This document shows positions 12,669-23,052 of a stretch of 64,000 nt of DNA, piece after piece. The position numbers were made by a program, and so were the translations under genes. Where the stretch lies: contig JAPMOS010000033.1 of assembly GCA_027972325.1 (NCBI GenBank), positions 282,763 to 346,762 on the forward strand. Reading direction: 5' to 3'. The number at the start of each line of letters is the position of its first letter. The first letter of the stretch is position 1. This DNA comes from Paratrimastix pyriformis (lineage: Eukaryota > Preaxostyla > Paratrimastigidae). Under the pieces are notes generated by a model. That model had not been told where the DNA came from, did no database searches, and saw nothing but the letters and a program-made list of their open reading frames with translations.

Positions 12669-15241
12669 AATGAGGCCCATTCCCATCCCTCCTCTCCCAC
12701 CATCACCGCCCCTGACCGCCCTGCCCTGCCCTGCCCTCTCCCTGCCCTCCATCCTTCCCACCCATCCACCCCACCCCCTGCGGGGCGGCGTAGATCCTGG
12801 CGGGGGACGGGGGCATCCAGATCAACCGGCCCCTGGTGACGTACATGCTCAACCGGCTGGGGGAGTTCAACGAGTGGCACGCCATGCGGGTCCTCGAGCT
12901 GCTGCAGGGCTACGCGCCCCAGTCGGAGGAGGAGCTCTACGACATCATGAACCTGCTCGAGGACCGCTTCCGGCACGCCCACAGCGGGGTCATGTTCGGC
13001 GTGGCGGCCGTCTTCCTCAAGTTCGCCCGGCCCCACGCCCGCCTCCACGAGGACGTCTGCAGGCGCATCGTCGGTCCGCACCCTCGCCACCCCGCCGCCC
13101 TCCCCTCCCATCCACCCCGCCCTCCCCATGCACCATGGATGGGGGTCGGCCCGCCCAAGATGCCCGCAGTGCAACATCGCCCAAAATGCCCACGGTGCAA
13201 TATCGACCCTCTATGGGGGAGCCCACAGCCGCACGCCCGCCGCTCATGCACCCCCCCCCCCCTCCCCCCCCCCCCCTCCCGTGTTCGGGCAGACCCGCTG
13301 GTGACCTTCCTCTCGACCAGCCCCCCCGAGATCGCTTACGTCTGCCTGGCCCACGCCCGCGCCATGCAGGAGCGCTTCCCCGGCCTCTTCGACACCGCCT
13401 ACCGCACGTTCTACTTCCGGTCGGTGCTTCCACAGCACCCGCCCCCGCCCCCGCCATCCATCATCTGACCTGACCAATCTGGCGTGCGGCGTGGCGGTGT
13501 CTGGTTGTGTGCGGTTGTGTGCGGTTGTGTGTGCCCCTCCAGGATCTTCGACCCGCTGTACGTCAAGCTGGAGAAGCTCGAGATGTTGGTCCTGGTGGCC
13601 AACGAGGCCAACGCGGCCCACATCGTGGCCGAGGTGGGGTCCGGTCCCCGCACCTGCCCTGCCCTGCCCTGCCCTGCCCTGCCCTGCCCTGCCCTGCCCT
13701 GCCCTGCCCTGCCCTGCCTGCCCTGCCCTGCCCTGCCCTGCCCTGCCCTGCCCTGCCCTGCCCTGCCCTGCCCTGCCCTGCCCTGCCCTGCCCTGCCCTG
13801 CCCTGCCCTGCCCTGCCCTGCCCTGCCCTGCCCTGCCCTGCCCTCCCGTGCGGCCAGCCCCTCACTCGTTTGCACGCTGGCTCGCCATCGGGTAGGGAGT
13901 ACTGCACCGAGATGGACGTCTCCCGGCAGGCCATCCGGGCCCTGGGCCGGATCGCGCTGCGGGTGGGCAAGGCCCTCGACCAGGTGGTGGGCCTGCTGCA
14001 GGAACTGCTCGCGTACGAGGTGGCCTCCTTCGCCCAGGTCATTGTCGTCGTCATCCAGGGTCCGCCACCCCTCCCTGCCCCCGTGCCCCCATGATCCCAT
14101 GCGCTCCCCGTGGCCGTGGCCCGTCGCCTCTGGACGGAGCCCGGGTTTGATCTGGCTTGGGTCTGCTGGCCTGTGCTCTGGGGGCAGACCTGCTGCGCAA
14201 GTACCCGGGCAGCTACGAGAAGTTCCTGCCCATCCTGGGCCGCCACCTGTACGCCTTCGACACGGCCGAGGCAAAGGTCGCCCCGCCGGCTCCTCCTGCC
14301 CGGCCACAATCTCCACCCTGCCCCGACCCCCTTCCATGCCACCCGGTGCCGGCCCTCAGCCGTGTGCGACTGTGGTGGTGGTGGCGGCGTCTGGGTGCCG
14401 CAGGAGGCGCTGATCTGGATCCTGGGCGAGTTCGGCGAGTACATCCCGGCCACGCCCTACCTCCTCGAGCAGCTCATCGAGAAGGTCTCCACCCAGTCGG
14501 CCGCCCCGCCCGGTCCGCCCCGCCGCCCTCCTGCCCGGCCACGCCTTTGCACTAGGCCGACCTGATCGCGGCGGCTTCTGGTGATGGCGGGGGCGCGCAG
14601 ACGACCCCACCGCGGGTGGGCGGGCCAAGCGCGAGTCGGAGCTCAAGTCGATCAAGTTCCAGGTCCGCGCTCCGCCGCCCCGCCGCCCACCCAGCACCGC
14701 CCCCGCCCCCGCCCGCCTCGCGTCTTGACCACCTTCTCTCGGTCCCTGTTCGTGTCCGTGTCCGCGTGCTTGCCAGCTGCTGACGGCCGCCACGAAGCTG
14801 CTCTTCAAGCGGGGGCCCGAGATGCAGCAGATCCTGGGGCCCTTCCTGGGGGCCCTGATCAACGACTGCCAGCAGGCCGACCTGCGCGACCGGGCGCTGC
14901 TCATCTACCGCACCCTCAGCTGCTCCGCCCGGCAGCCCAACGACGACGGGCTCCTCGAGCTGGTCCGGCCCCCCTGCCCCTTCCGCCGCCATGCCACCCT
15001 GCCCTGCCCTGCCGCTCCGCCACGCCACGCCACGTCACGCCACGCCACGTCACGCCACGCCACGCCACGCCACGCCACGCCACGCCACGCCACGCCACGC
15101 CACGCCACGCCCTGCCGCTCCGCCACGCCATCCCCGGCCACCACGGTCCTCTTCTTCTGCTGGTCGCGATCCTTCTGCATCAGCGACACACACCTTGAAC
15201 CACCGCCACCATCACAACCGCCCGCTCGATGCTCGCCGACC

Positions 15242-15277
<36 letters not shown>

Positions 15278-16657
15278 GGCCATGTCCCTTGCAGGCGCAC
15301 AACGTGTTCCTCGCGCCCAAGTCGGCGAGCGGGGTCTTCACGGAGGAGATGACCAGCGAGTTCAAGGAGCGCATCTTCGACGAGTTCAACAGCTGCTCGG
15401 TGCTGCTCCGCCAGCCCGCCAGCCACTTCATCAAGACCGTCCCCATCAGGCTCTCGCAGATCGAGGCCCAGGCCACCCCCGCCAACACGGTCCGCCCCAC
15501 GCATGCCTTCCTCCCCCTCCACGCCATCGGCGGCAGCATCAACAACACCATCATCGTCATCATCCACCACCACCAGCAGCAACAACAGCAACAGCAGCAA
15601 CAGCACCATCGGCAGCAACAGCATCGGCAGCATCACCACCACCCACCCACCACCCACCACCCACCACCCACCACCCACCACCCACCAATCGCCAGCACCA
15701 CTAAACACCCCAATCATCATCATCTGGCCCCCCCGCAGCCGAGGAGCCCCTCGAGGTGGGGGCCCCCGCGACGGCCGTTGCCGCGTCGGGGTCGGCGGAG
15801 GAGTCGGGAGTGCTGGACCCCTACTCGCCCGACGAGGCCACCCGGGGGGCCGGCGGGGATCTGCTCAACATCGGCGGGGCCGTGGCCACGGCCGCCCCGG
15901 CCGCCCCGCTGGTCAGCCTGGAGCCCAACCCCGAGCGGCTCACCCCGCCCCAGTTCCAGGCCGCCTGGAGCGGCGCCCCCTACGGGTCTGCCCCCTGCCT
16001 GGCGAGCCCATGCCCCCTCCATGTCCCATGGCCACCATGACCTCCATGCGACCTGCTGCTGTGGCCTTCGTCGTCGTATGTCCTCACGTTCCATCTCATC
16101 CGCCGCCGCTGCCTCCGGCCGCGCCGATGGCACGATGGGGCCCCAGGGAGACCCTCGAGCTGGCCATGCGGGCGGTGCCCACCCAGACCGACCTGCAGCA
16201 GGCCATCGCCCAGTCGTCGGGCCCCACCCACGAGCTGGGCTCGCTCCTCTGCCTGGCCGTGGGTGCCGTGGGGCCCGTCGTCAAGGGCTTCCTCTACGCA
16301 CGCTCCGGCCCCAAGGTCCGCCAGCCCAGCCCAGCCCACGGCCCCACCGCCATAAGATGCTCTGACCATGACGACCATGACCATGACCATGACCATGATG
16401 ACCACGTGCGGCCTTGGCTGACCCCACCATCTGTTGTGTTGTTATACTGGGGATCCGCCCTGGGGTGTGTGTGTGTGTTTTGTGTGCCTGTTTGGGTCCG
16501 GGCGCAGCTGCTGCTCGGGGAGGTGCAGGCCAACGGGGCCGCCATGCAGCTGCTGGTCAAGATCAAGCTGGCCGGCGGGGCGGGCGACCACACCGACCAG
16601 CCCACCGTCCGCGCCTTCGGGGCCATCGTCCAGCAGGCCCTCGGCCGCTTCCTCTGA
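11694..16657 (+). CDS. AP4B1: AP-4 complex subunit beta (adaptin), 17 exons
   Basis: Large beta subunit of the AP-4 adaptor, which sorts cargo at the trans-Golgi network. Exons: 11694-11891, 11943-12017, 12064-12161, 12266-12396, 12506-12591, 12794-13073, 13293-13419, 13543-13633, 13900-14059, 14188-14276, 14404-14512, 14601-14662, 14777-14962, 15295-15489, 15739-15985, 16147-16315, 16508-16657; about 817 residues against 739 in human. Family marks: [83 protein letters not shown]. These favour AP-4 beta over beta-1/2. An acidic hinge ([18 protein letters not shown]) precedes a small C-terminal appendage (exons 16-17). All but one junction keep phase; the 15489/15739 join needs one extra base. 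Fourteen of the sixteen donors begin GTC. Most introns contain short tandem repeats. Confidence 0.93.
12630..12667 (+). repeat. poly-C then poly-A tract in AP-4 beta intron
   Basis: A run of about 28 C followed by A-rich sequence, inside intron 5 (12592-12793). A CTC repeat also sits in intron 4 near 12418-12455. Confidence 0.8.
13650..13845 (+). repeat. (CCCTG)n pentanucleotide array in AP-4 beta intron 8
   Basis: About 38 near-perfect copies of CCCTG with one unit shortened near 13715, filling most of the intron between exons 13543-13633 and 13900-14059. The antisense strand is GGGCA-rich. Confidence 0.95.
15018..15112 (+). repeat. (CCACG)n array with CGTCA variants in AP-4 beta intron 13
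   Basis: About 18 pentamers of CCACG, two early units carrying a T. It lies in intron 14963-15294, which also holds a run of about 30 C (15247-15275) shortly before the acceptor. Confidence 0.9.
15540..15735 (+). repeat. CAN/CCACC-rich simple sequence in AP-4 beta intron 14
   Basis: CAG/CAA-rich sequence followed by CACC(A/C) repeats fills most of intron 15490-15738. Its Gln/His reading is not needed for the adaptin frame, so I read it as intron. Confidence 0.75.
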
Positions 16658-16936
16658 GGGGCCGCTCCCTCCACCCCCCTCCATCTCCCTCTCCCTCCAT
16701 CTCCCCCTCCCTCCATCTCCCTCCATCCCCCCCTCAATATCTGCCAGCCGCACCACCCGAACTCCGACCCTCACCCCCAGAATCTCCCTGCCCCCAATCC
16801 TGATCTCCCCTCCCTCCCTCCCTCCCTGTCTCGTCATCATCATCGCTCACTGGCGCCCTGCCCGCCCCCAGGCCGTCAACAAGACATGTCGCCCTCTCTT
16901 GAGGCCAAGATGAACACCCCACTCCAGGGAGAACAT
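16658..16936. other. convergent intergenic region, simple-sequence 3' flanks
   Basis: Separates the AP-4 beta stop (plus) from the polymerase kappa stop (minus). It contains CTCCCTCCAT-type repeats at 16680-16730 and CCCTCC repeats at 16805-16830. No gene is seen; both 3' untranslated regions must end here. Confidence 0.6.
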
Positions 16937-18228
16937 TCAGCCCGCGATGCTGTCACCCGGCCGGCCGGCAGGGGCAGGGGCAGGGGCAGGGGCAGGGGCA
17001 GGGGCAGGGGCAGGGGCAGGGGCAGGGGCAGGGGCAGGGGCAGGGGCAGGGGCAGGGGCAGGGGCAGGGGCAGGGGCAGGGGCAGGGGCAGGGGCAGGGG
17101 TCGGCTGCAGGAAGAAGTCGAGGGTGTATCGCTCCAGAGCCGCCCGGCCCCTGCGGCGCGCCTCGGCCATCCACCAGGCCCGCTCGGCCCCGCCCGGCCC
17201 AGGGCCCCCCGGGGCCGCCGTCCCCGCCCCCGCCCCCCCCCCGGGGCAGGGCCACAAAGGGCCCGCAGGTGGCGGGGGGGGCCGTTTCCCGGCCGGCCGG
17301 CCGCTCGCGAGGGCGCTTCCTCCGGCCCCCCGGCGAGCCCGGCCGGCACGTGGGCGCCCCGCTGGCCGATATGGGGGTGGCGTCGGCGGTGGGGTGAGCC
17401 GTGCCGCCACGGGCCAGGCAGGCGTCTGCGGGATGGCCAGCGAGCAGCGCGATCGCCGGGCCAACCGGGGTGAGCCGACGGCGCCGAGGGATCGAGGCGG
17501 AGGGGGGAGGGAGGGACAGAGGCATGGGGATCGGAAAATAGGCACGGGTGGGGTCTCCGGGGGCTGGGGGGGAAATCGGCGCGGGGTGGGCGGGGGCGGC
17601 CGGCCAGGCGGACCGATGTGGGCGTTGAGGGAGACGATGTCCAGGCAGCCCACGAAGCGGCCGCAGATCGGGCAGCGGCTCTCCTCGCCTCGGGGCTCCG
17701 GCCGCCCCAGGGGCCGCTCATGTTGGGGCTGGGGCTGGGGCTGGGGCTGGGGATGAGTGGCCGAGGCCGGGGCGGCGGCCCGCTCGGGACGAGGCTGCTC
17801 TGCTGGTGGGCCGAGTGAGTGTTGCTGCGCCGCCTCCGCACCGGCCGTGGAGCGTGGGTGGGGTTGGAAGTGGGGGCGGGGGCTGACGGGAGAGACCGCG
17901 CTCCCCGCGGCGGCGCCCTCACCCCGTGGGGAGCGGAGGGCGAGGGACGGCAGGAGGGGCGAGGGGGCCATCGGTTGTGGTTGTGGTTCCGCTCGGTGCG
18001 GGTGGGGGTGCGGGCGCGGGCGGGGGCGCTGGCAGTGGGGCCGCATCGTCGGGGGGACGCTCGTCGGGAGGGTTGCCGTCGGTGCGGCCGCAGGCCTCGG
18101 TGAGGTCGACGTAGGCGCCATCATCATCGTCGTCCCCCTCCTCGAGGGCCTCCAGCTCGTCGTCCGTCAGTCGGAGCAGATCATCGTCATCGTCCGCCGA
18201 CTCGTGAAGGTGCGCGCTGCTGGGGTCA

Positions 18229-18269
<41 letters not shown>

Positions 18270-21200
18270 CGCGGGGTGGTCATGACCCAGGCTCTCGCCG
18301 CCGCTCGGGCAGAGGACGCTGTTGCTCAGCGCTGCCCCGACCTGCAGGGCGGCGCCCGCGGGCGTCGGGCGGGGCACCGGCAACCGGGCAGCGGCCAGGT
18401 CCCATGGCGGGGCCCGGAGCCAGGAGGGCCGGGGCGGTGAGGCGGGGGCCCGAGGCGAGCGTCTTGCCGGAGGAGGCGAGCCGGGGGGAGGCGAGGGGAT
18501 GGCCCGGTCCGAGGAGCCGGGGCTGGGAGGGGAGGCTGGTAGGTGCGGGCCATCGCCCGACAGGCCCTGCCGATGCGCGCGCTGGGGCGGCTCCGTGTCC
18601 GGTGATGTCGGGGCCGGGGCCGGAACATGGGCCGGGAGGGAGTCGATGTCCCCCTGGCCGTGGGGGCGCATGGGCCGGTGGGCCTCGAGGGACCGGCGGG
18701 CCAGCCGGATGAAGCTCGCCAACGAGGATGACGACGAAGGGGTCGGGGCAGGGGGATGGCCAGGAGGGACGGCCGGCGCAGGGCCCGGCCGAGTGGGCGA
18801 GGTTGTGGCCGTTGATGTTGCTGCTGTTGCCGCTGGTGGGGCCTGATGGCTGGCCCCCGCTGGGACGCCCGGGTGGGCGGCGGGCTGGGGCTTCAGGAAG
18901 CGGGTCATCAGGAGCTGCTGGCCCCCCGCGGCCGCGTCGTCGGGGTCGGCAAAGTTCGAGATGCGCACCTGCAGCCAGACCAGACCAGACCAGACCAGAC
19001 CGTGCCATACCATACCGCCAGACCAGACCAGACCCCGGCACCGCGCCATGAGCGACGGGTGCGAGGCCAGAGGGCGCGAGGCGGGACGGGGGATGTGCAG
19101 ACCCCCAGGAGGCGGAGGGTGCGGGGCATCAGGGAGGCCAGCGCGGCCTTGGCGGCCTCCTCGATCAGGCCCGCCTCTGCCCACGCCATCAACCGCAGCC
19201 CCAGCGCCATGCCCGCCCGCATCACCCACCCCGCGCACCCATCCACCGGGACGCCCATCGATGAGCATGCCCCCCCCCCCCCCCCCCCCCCCCCCTCCCA
19301 GTCACTGTCAGGGCCCGTGCAGGGGGCGGTGCGGACCGCGTGTGGGAGCCTTGAGAGATCGGGCCCGGGTGAGGATGACGAAGGTGTCCGTCTTGGCCTT
19401 GACCGTGACCGTCCGCCCGGCGAGGCCCTTGGCGGCCATCTCGGCGCAGACCTCGCCGCACAGCGACCCGCAGAGGACCCCCAGCCGGGCCCCGTCGCCT
19501 GTCGGGGCGAAGGTGGTCTCCGAGGACAGGCTCCGCTGGGGCTCCCTGGGGGAGGGGGGTGAGGGGATACAGGGGGGCGCGGGGAGGAGGTGAGGCGCGT
19601 CGCTCTCAAAAGACAGGCGGGTCAGGCGGGGGCCCAGGCAGGTGCCGCAGGTGGTGCGAGATGGGGCTGCGACCTTGGCGCGTGGACGGTGGCCCCGATG
19701 CCCAGCACGACCTCCATGAACCAGCCGAAGGCCAGCGGGCTGAAGAGCTGGTGCAGCAGGACCCGCTGGCGGTGCATGTCCGCCACGGTGGCCATCCCGA
19801 AGGCCTGCAGGGTGGCCGCGGTGACCTTCCCGATGCCCTTCACCTTCGACACGGCCAGCCCACGCACGAACTGGCGCCCACGCAGGCGAGGCACGGGTCC
19901 ACCAGATCGGAGATTGGGGTGGCAGCGGTGGTGAGGGCGTGGGTGGTGCCGGACGGGGCGACGTGGGCGGGGCGGGCGTGCTGGTGGCGGACCTGGACGA
20001 CGGCCTCGCGCTCGTTGGGCAGGACGAACTGGCCGTTGGGCTTGTTCCGGTCGCTGCACACCTTGGCCAGCATCCGGTTGCAGGCCAGCCCCGCGCTGCA
20101 GGTGAGGCCCCCCGTGGCTCTGCAGGGAGCGGGGGGGGGGGGGGGGGGGGGGGGGCGCTGATGAGCGAGGGGACGGGCCGAGGGCCGGGGGTCGGCGGAC
20201 GTGAAGATCTCCTGGCGGATCTGGCTCGCTAAGTCGACGGGGCCAGTGCCGGCTGGCCGTCGACCTTCCGCTGGGCGTTGACCCGGTCCAGGTAGGGGCT
20301 CAGGCACAGGTACGCCTCGTCCATGCTGGCCATCTGCCCACCGGAATCCCAACCCGAAAAAATCAGAGTCGGAACAGCCCCAAGGATGAGATAAGATTCG
20401 GGGGGGGGAGGGGGGGGAGGGGGGGAGGGGACCAGACCTCGGCGTCGGGGTCGTAGCGGACCAGCACCTCCCGGACCTTCTTCGATGCCGCCCTGTAGAG
20501 CTCACCGTGGATGGGCACGACGATCAGTTGGGGGCATAGTTTCTAGGGGCAGGCGGTGTGGTGTCAGCGGTGAGCGGGTGAGCGGGTGAGCGGGTGAGCG
20601 GGTGAGCTGGTGAGCTGGTGAGCGGGTGAGCGGGTGAGCGGGTGAGCGGGTGAGCGGGTGAGCGGGTGAGCGGGTGAGCGGGTGAGCGGGTGAGCGGGTG
20701 AGCGGGTGAGCGGGTGAGCGGGTGAGCGGGTGAGCGGGTGAGCGGGTGAGCTGGTGAGCTGGTGAGCTGGTGAGCGGGTGAGGGCGGCCGCAGCCAAAAG
20801 CCAACCGACCCGCGCCAAGTGCATCGCCATGGCCGACCGGACCCCGAACTTGCGCGCCTCATAGCTGCTGGTTGACACCTAGCCGGACCATGAGAGCGGC
20901 CCCCGGGGCGGAAGAGGCAGCTGCAGACAATCGAACTGCCCACCGCGATGGGCTTGCCGCGGAGGGCGGGGTCGCGCTGGATCTCCACGGCCGCAAAGAA
21001 CATGTCCATGTCCAGGTGAAGCCAATACCGGGACAAATCTCGGGTGGCCTCGAGTTCCCCAAGGTACTTGTCTACCTCCCGTTGCACGGCACTGAGGATG
21101 ATGGGGGCGATGAGATGAAGACGGAATCGATCTCACCAGACCTGTGGTTGATCGTATGCATGATGCTCTCCCATTTCCGTCGCATCTCGTCGATCCTTTC

Positions 21201-21374
21201 CTTGAGCTTGGCAGCTTTCCTCTTTTCATTCTCGTAAAACTTAGAATTTTTCGATGCTTCAAAGATGATCCGATTGATTCTTTCCTTGTCAATTGTATCC
21301 ATGCCAGCCTTCTCCATAAGCTTCATCCGAGCACGGAGAACAGTTTCCTCGCTTTGACTCTCGATTTCTTCCAT
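16937..21374 (-). CDS. POLK: DNA polymerase kappa (Y-family translesion polymerase)
   Basis: Error-prone polymerase that bypasses bulky DNA lesions in the nucleus. Exons on the minus strand: 21142-21374 (N-clasp; KAGMDTIDKERINRIIFEAS), to 21091 (HLDMDMFFAAVEIQRDP, first catalytic aspartates), to 20810 (YEARKFGVRSAMAM), 20438-20542 (KLCPQLIVVP), 20201-20333 (MASMDEAYL, catalytic DE), 19993-20119 (NRMLAKVCSDRNKPNGQF), 19688-19870 (VSKVKGIGKVT, helix-hairpin-helix), 19337-19545 (little finger; LAGRTVTVKAKTDTFV), 19103-19176, 17923-18968 (VRISNF, then a disordered region with a His/Asp run). Exon 17614 upward and exon 17425 downward together give CPICGRFVGCLDIV...NAHIDACL, a UBZ4 (Rad18-type) ubiquitin-binding finger split by an intron. 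The last exon has YTLDFFL, like the PIP box ending human kappa, followed by a long Pro-Ala tail. The start at 21374 gives the usual N-clasp length. The second intron's limits are not settled. Confidence 0.95.
16970..17100 (-). repeat. coding (CAGGGG)n hexanucleotide expansion
   Basis: About 22 uninterrupted copies of CAGGGG on the plus strand, CCCCTG in the transcript. In the polymerase kappa frame it encodes an uninterrupted Pro-Ala dipeptide tail directly after the PIP-like motif and ends nine codons before the stop. Confidence 0.9.
18229..18270 (-). repeat. coding (GTCGTG)n, His-Asp dipeptide run
   Basis: Seven copies of GTCGTG on the plus strand encode alternating His and Asp in the disordered part of polymerase kappa, followed by SAHLHES and a run of five Asp. 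It could bind metal ions; that is inference. Confidence 0.8.
19267..19295. repeat. homopolymer C tract in polymerase kappa intron
   Basis: About 29 C on the plus strand (G in the transcript), in the intron between exons 19103-19176 and 19337-19545. A similar G tract lies at 20131-20157 in another intron of the gene. Confidence 0.85.
20573..20786 (-). repeat. (GAGCGGGT)n octanucleotide array in polymerase kappa intron
   Basis: About 26 copies of the 8-mer, a few with T in place of the first G of the GGG. It fills most of the intron at 20543-20809, whose ends are well placed by coding phase (MHLAR joined to KLCPQ). Confidence 0.92.
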
Positions 21375-21417
21375 AACGACTTGAAATGAAAAAGGACTGC
21401 TCAACCCATCAGGTTCG
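21375..21417. promoter_or_regulatory. 43-base head-to-head promoter region
   Basis: Only 43 bases lie between the ATG of polymerase kappa (minus) and the ATG of the SANT/AT-hook gene (plus). Both starts are well supported by domains that begin within a few codons. The region is AT-richer than its surroundings. No classical element is obvious. Confidence 0.6.
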
Positions 21418-23013
21418 ATGCCTCCGAAGAAAAAGAAGGCAGGCGAAGGAACCGCTGGGGACGAGGCCAAGCGGAGCAAGAGATGGACCCCCGAAGAACA
21501 CAATGCATTTGTCGACGCTTTCGAAACTCATGGAAGAGATTGGGACAAGATCGCAGCGGCGGTCGGGACTCGTGACGCCCGCTGCGTTCTTGGGCATGCA
21601 CAATATTATCTTCTCCGCCTTTTGGCAGAAGGAAAACCTTTGCCCGCATCAGTCTGTTGTCGTTTTGGTTTTGACACAGTCGAACTCATGGGCGCTCATG
21701 TTTTGTTGTTTCCCTCTTTCAGCTCGCGAAAACTCGCAAGGGAAACGGCTACACAATTTCTGGCGCTCCTCTCGACCTAGACGGATCGACCGCAGGTTTG
21801 TTTCGTTTGGTTGTGCCGATTGTCAGTCTCATCATTGCACCGGGTGCACAGTCCATGGCCTGACCGAAGCTCAACGCCTTCAGCTCTCCGACAAAGATAT
21901 CCCGGGAGTCTATGCATCCTCTTTGCTTGATGAGAACGACGATCGACGCAAAGTCTGTCCCATCCCAGATGATTGCTTCATGTCCCCGCCCCCGCCCCAC
22001 CAGTCTGTCCGCAGGAGGAAGTGCGCCCAGTTGGGCGACGACGACCCCCTGTTAGACACCAAACCCGCACGAAAGCCCAAAAAGAGCGGGCGGCCCGTGG
22101 CCACCTTGCGGCTGCTGCGAGAGCAAGGCAAGTTCCCCCGGGGCGGTCAGGCAGCCACCGCCACCGCCACGGCAACGGCAACAAGAACAACAACAACAGA
22201 CGCTGTCATTGATGCCATTCCCGATCCCTCCAGCCCCAGCCCCAGTCCCAGCCCGGGCATGGCGGGGGACGGCCTGGAGGTCGTCATCACCGACGAGGAG
22301 GACGACGGGGCCGGGCTCAGCGAGGGCGAGGGAGACGGCCCCCCTCAGGTGGCCGAGGAGTGCGCCCTGGCCCCCTGGGGCGCCCCTGCAGATGTCCTGT
22401 CCTCGGCCAGCGAGCAGCCTCTGCCGCCCCGGGCTGGCGCGGTGCCCTTCCCGGCCATCCCCTCCTTCCTGATGGTGGGCGACTCTGCCCCGGCCCCGGG
22501 CCTCCGGCCCGGCTCCCACCAGTCTCCGCCCCGTTGCTCCCCTGCCCTTCCCCTCCGCCCCCTTCCCCTCCATTCCTTCCCCCCGGCCGCCAGCCACCTT
22601 CCATTTCCACCCACCCCCTCCACCACCACCCCCCCCCCCCCTCCACCCCCGCCTCTTTCCCCTGCCCGTCTCACGCCCCCTCCCGACCATCGAGTCCCGA
22701 GCCCGGGCGCCACCCACTGGCCGGAGCTCGTTGCCTCGGCCCTCTGGCCCACGGCCCCGCCGCACTCCGCGCGCCGCCACCGGCCGCTGCTCGGCCACGG
22801 CGCCGGCCCCGCGCGGCCGCCGGCCCCGGGCCCCCGCTCTTCGGCGGGGCGGCCCTCTATTGGCAGCCCCGAGCCGCCCTTCGGCGGGGCCTCGTGCCTC
22901 TTCCCGCCCGCCCAGTGGGCCCCGGGAGCCTCCACCAGCCCGAGCATCCGGCGGCCGGCCCCATGCACGGTCGACCTGAGTGACCCCGCCGCCCTCGAGG
23001 CCTCATCCTCCTC

Positions 23014-23052
<39 letters not shown>

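Noticed and set aside
20573-20786. Octanucleotide array considered as CRISPR-like or telomeric repeat.
   Set aside because: There are no spacers, the unit is not a known telomere motif, and it lies inside a phase-defined intron of polymerase kappa.
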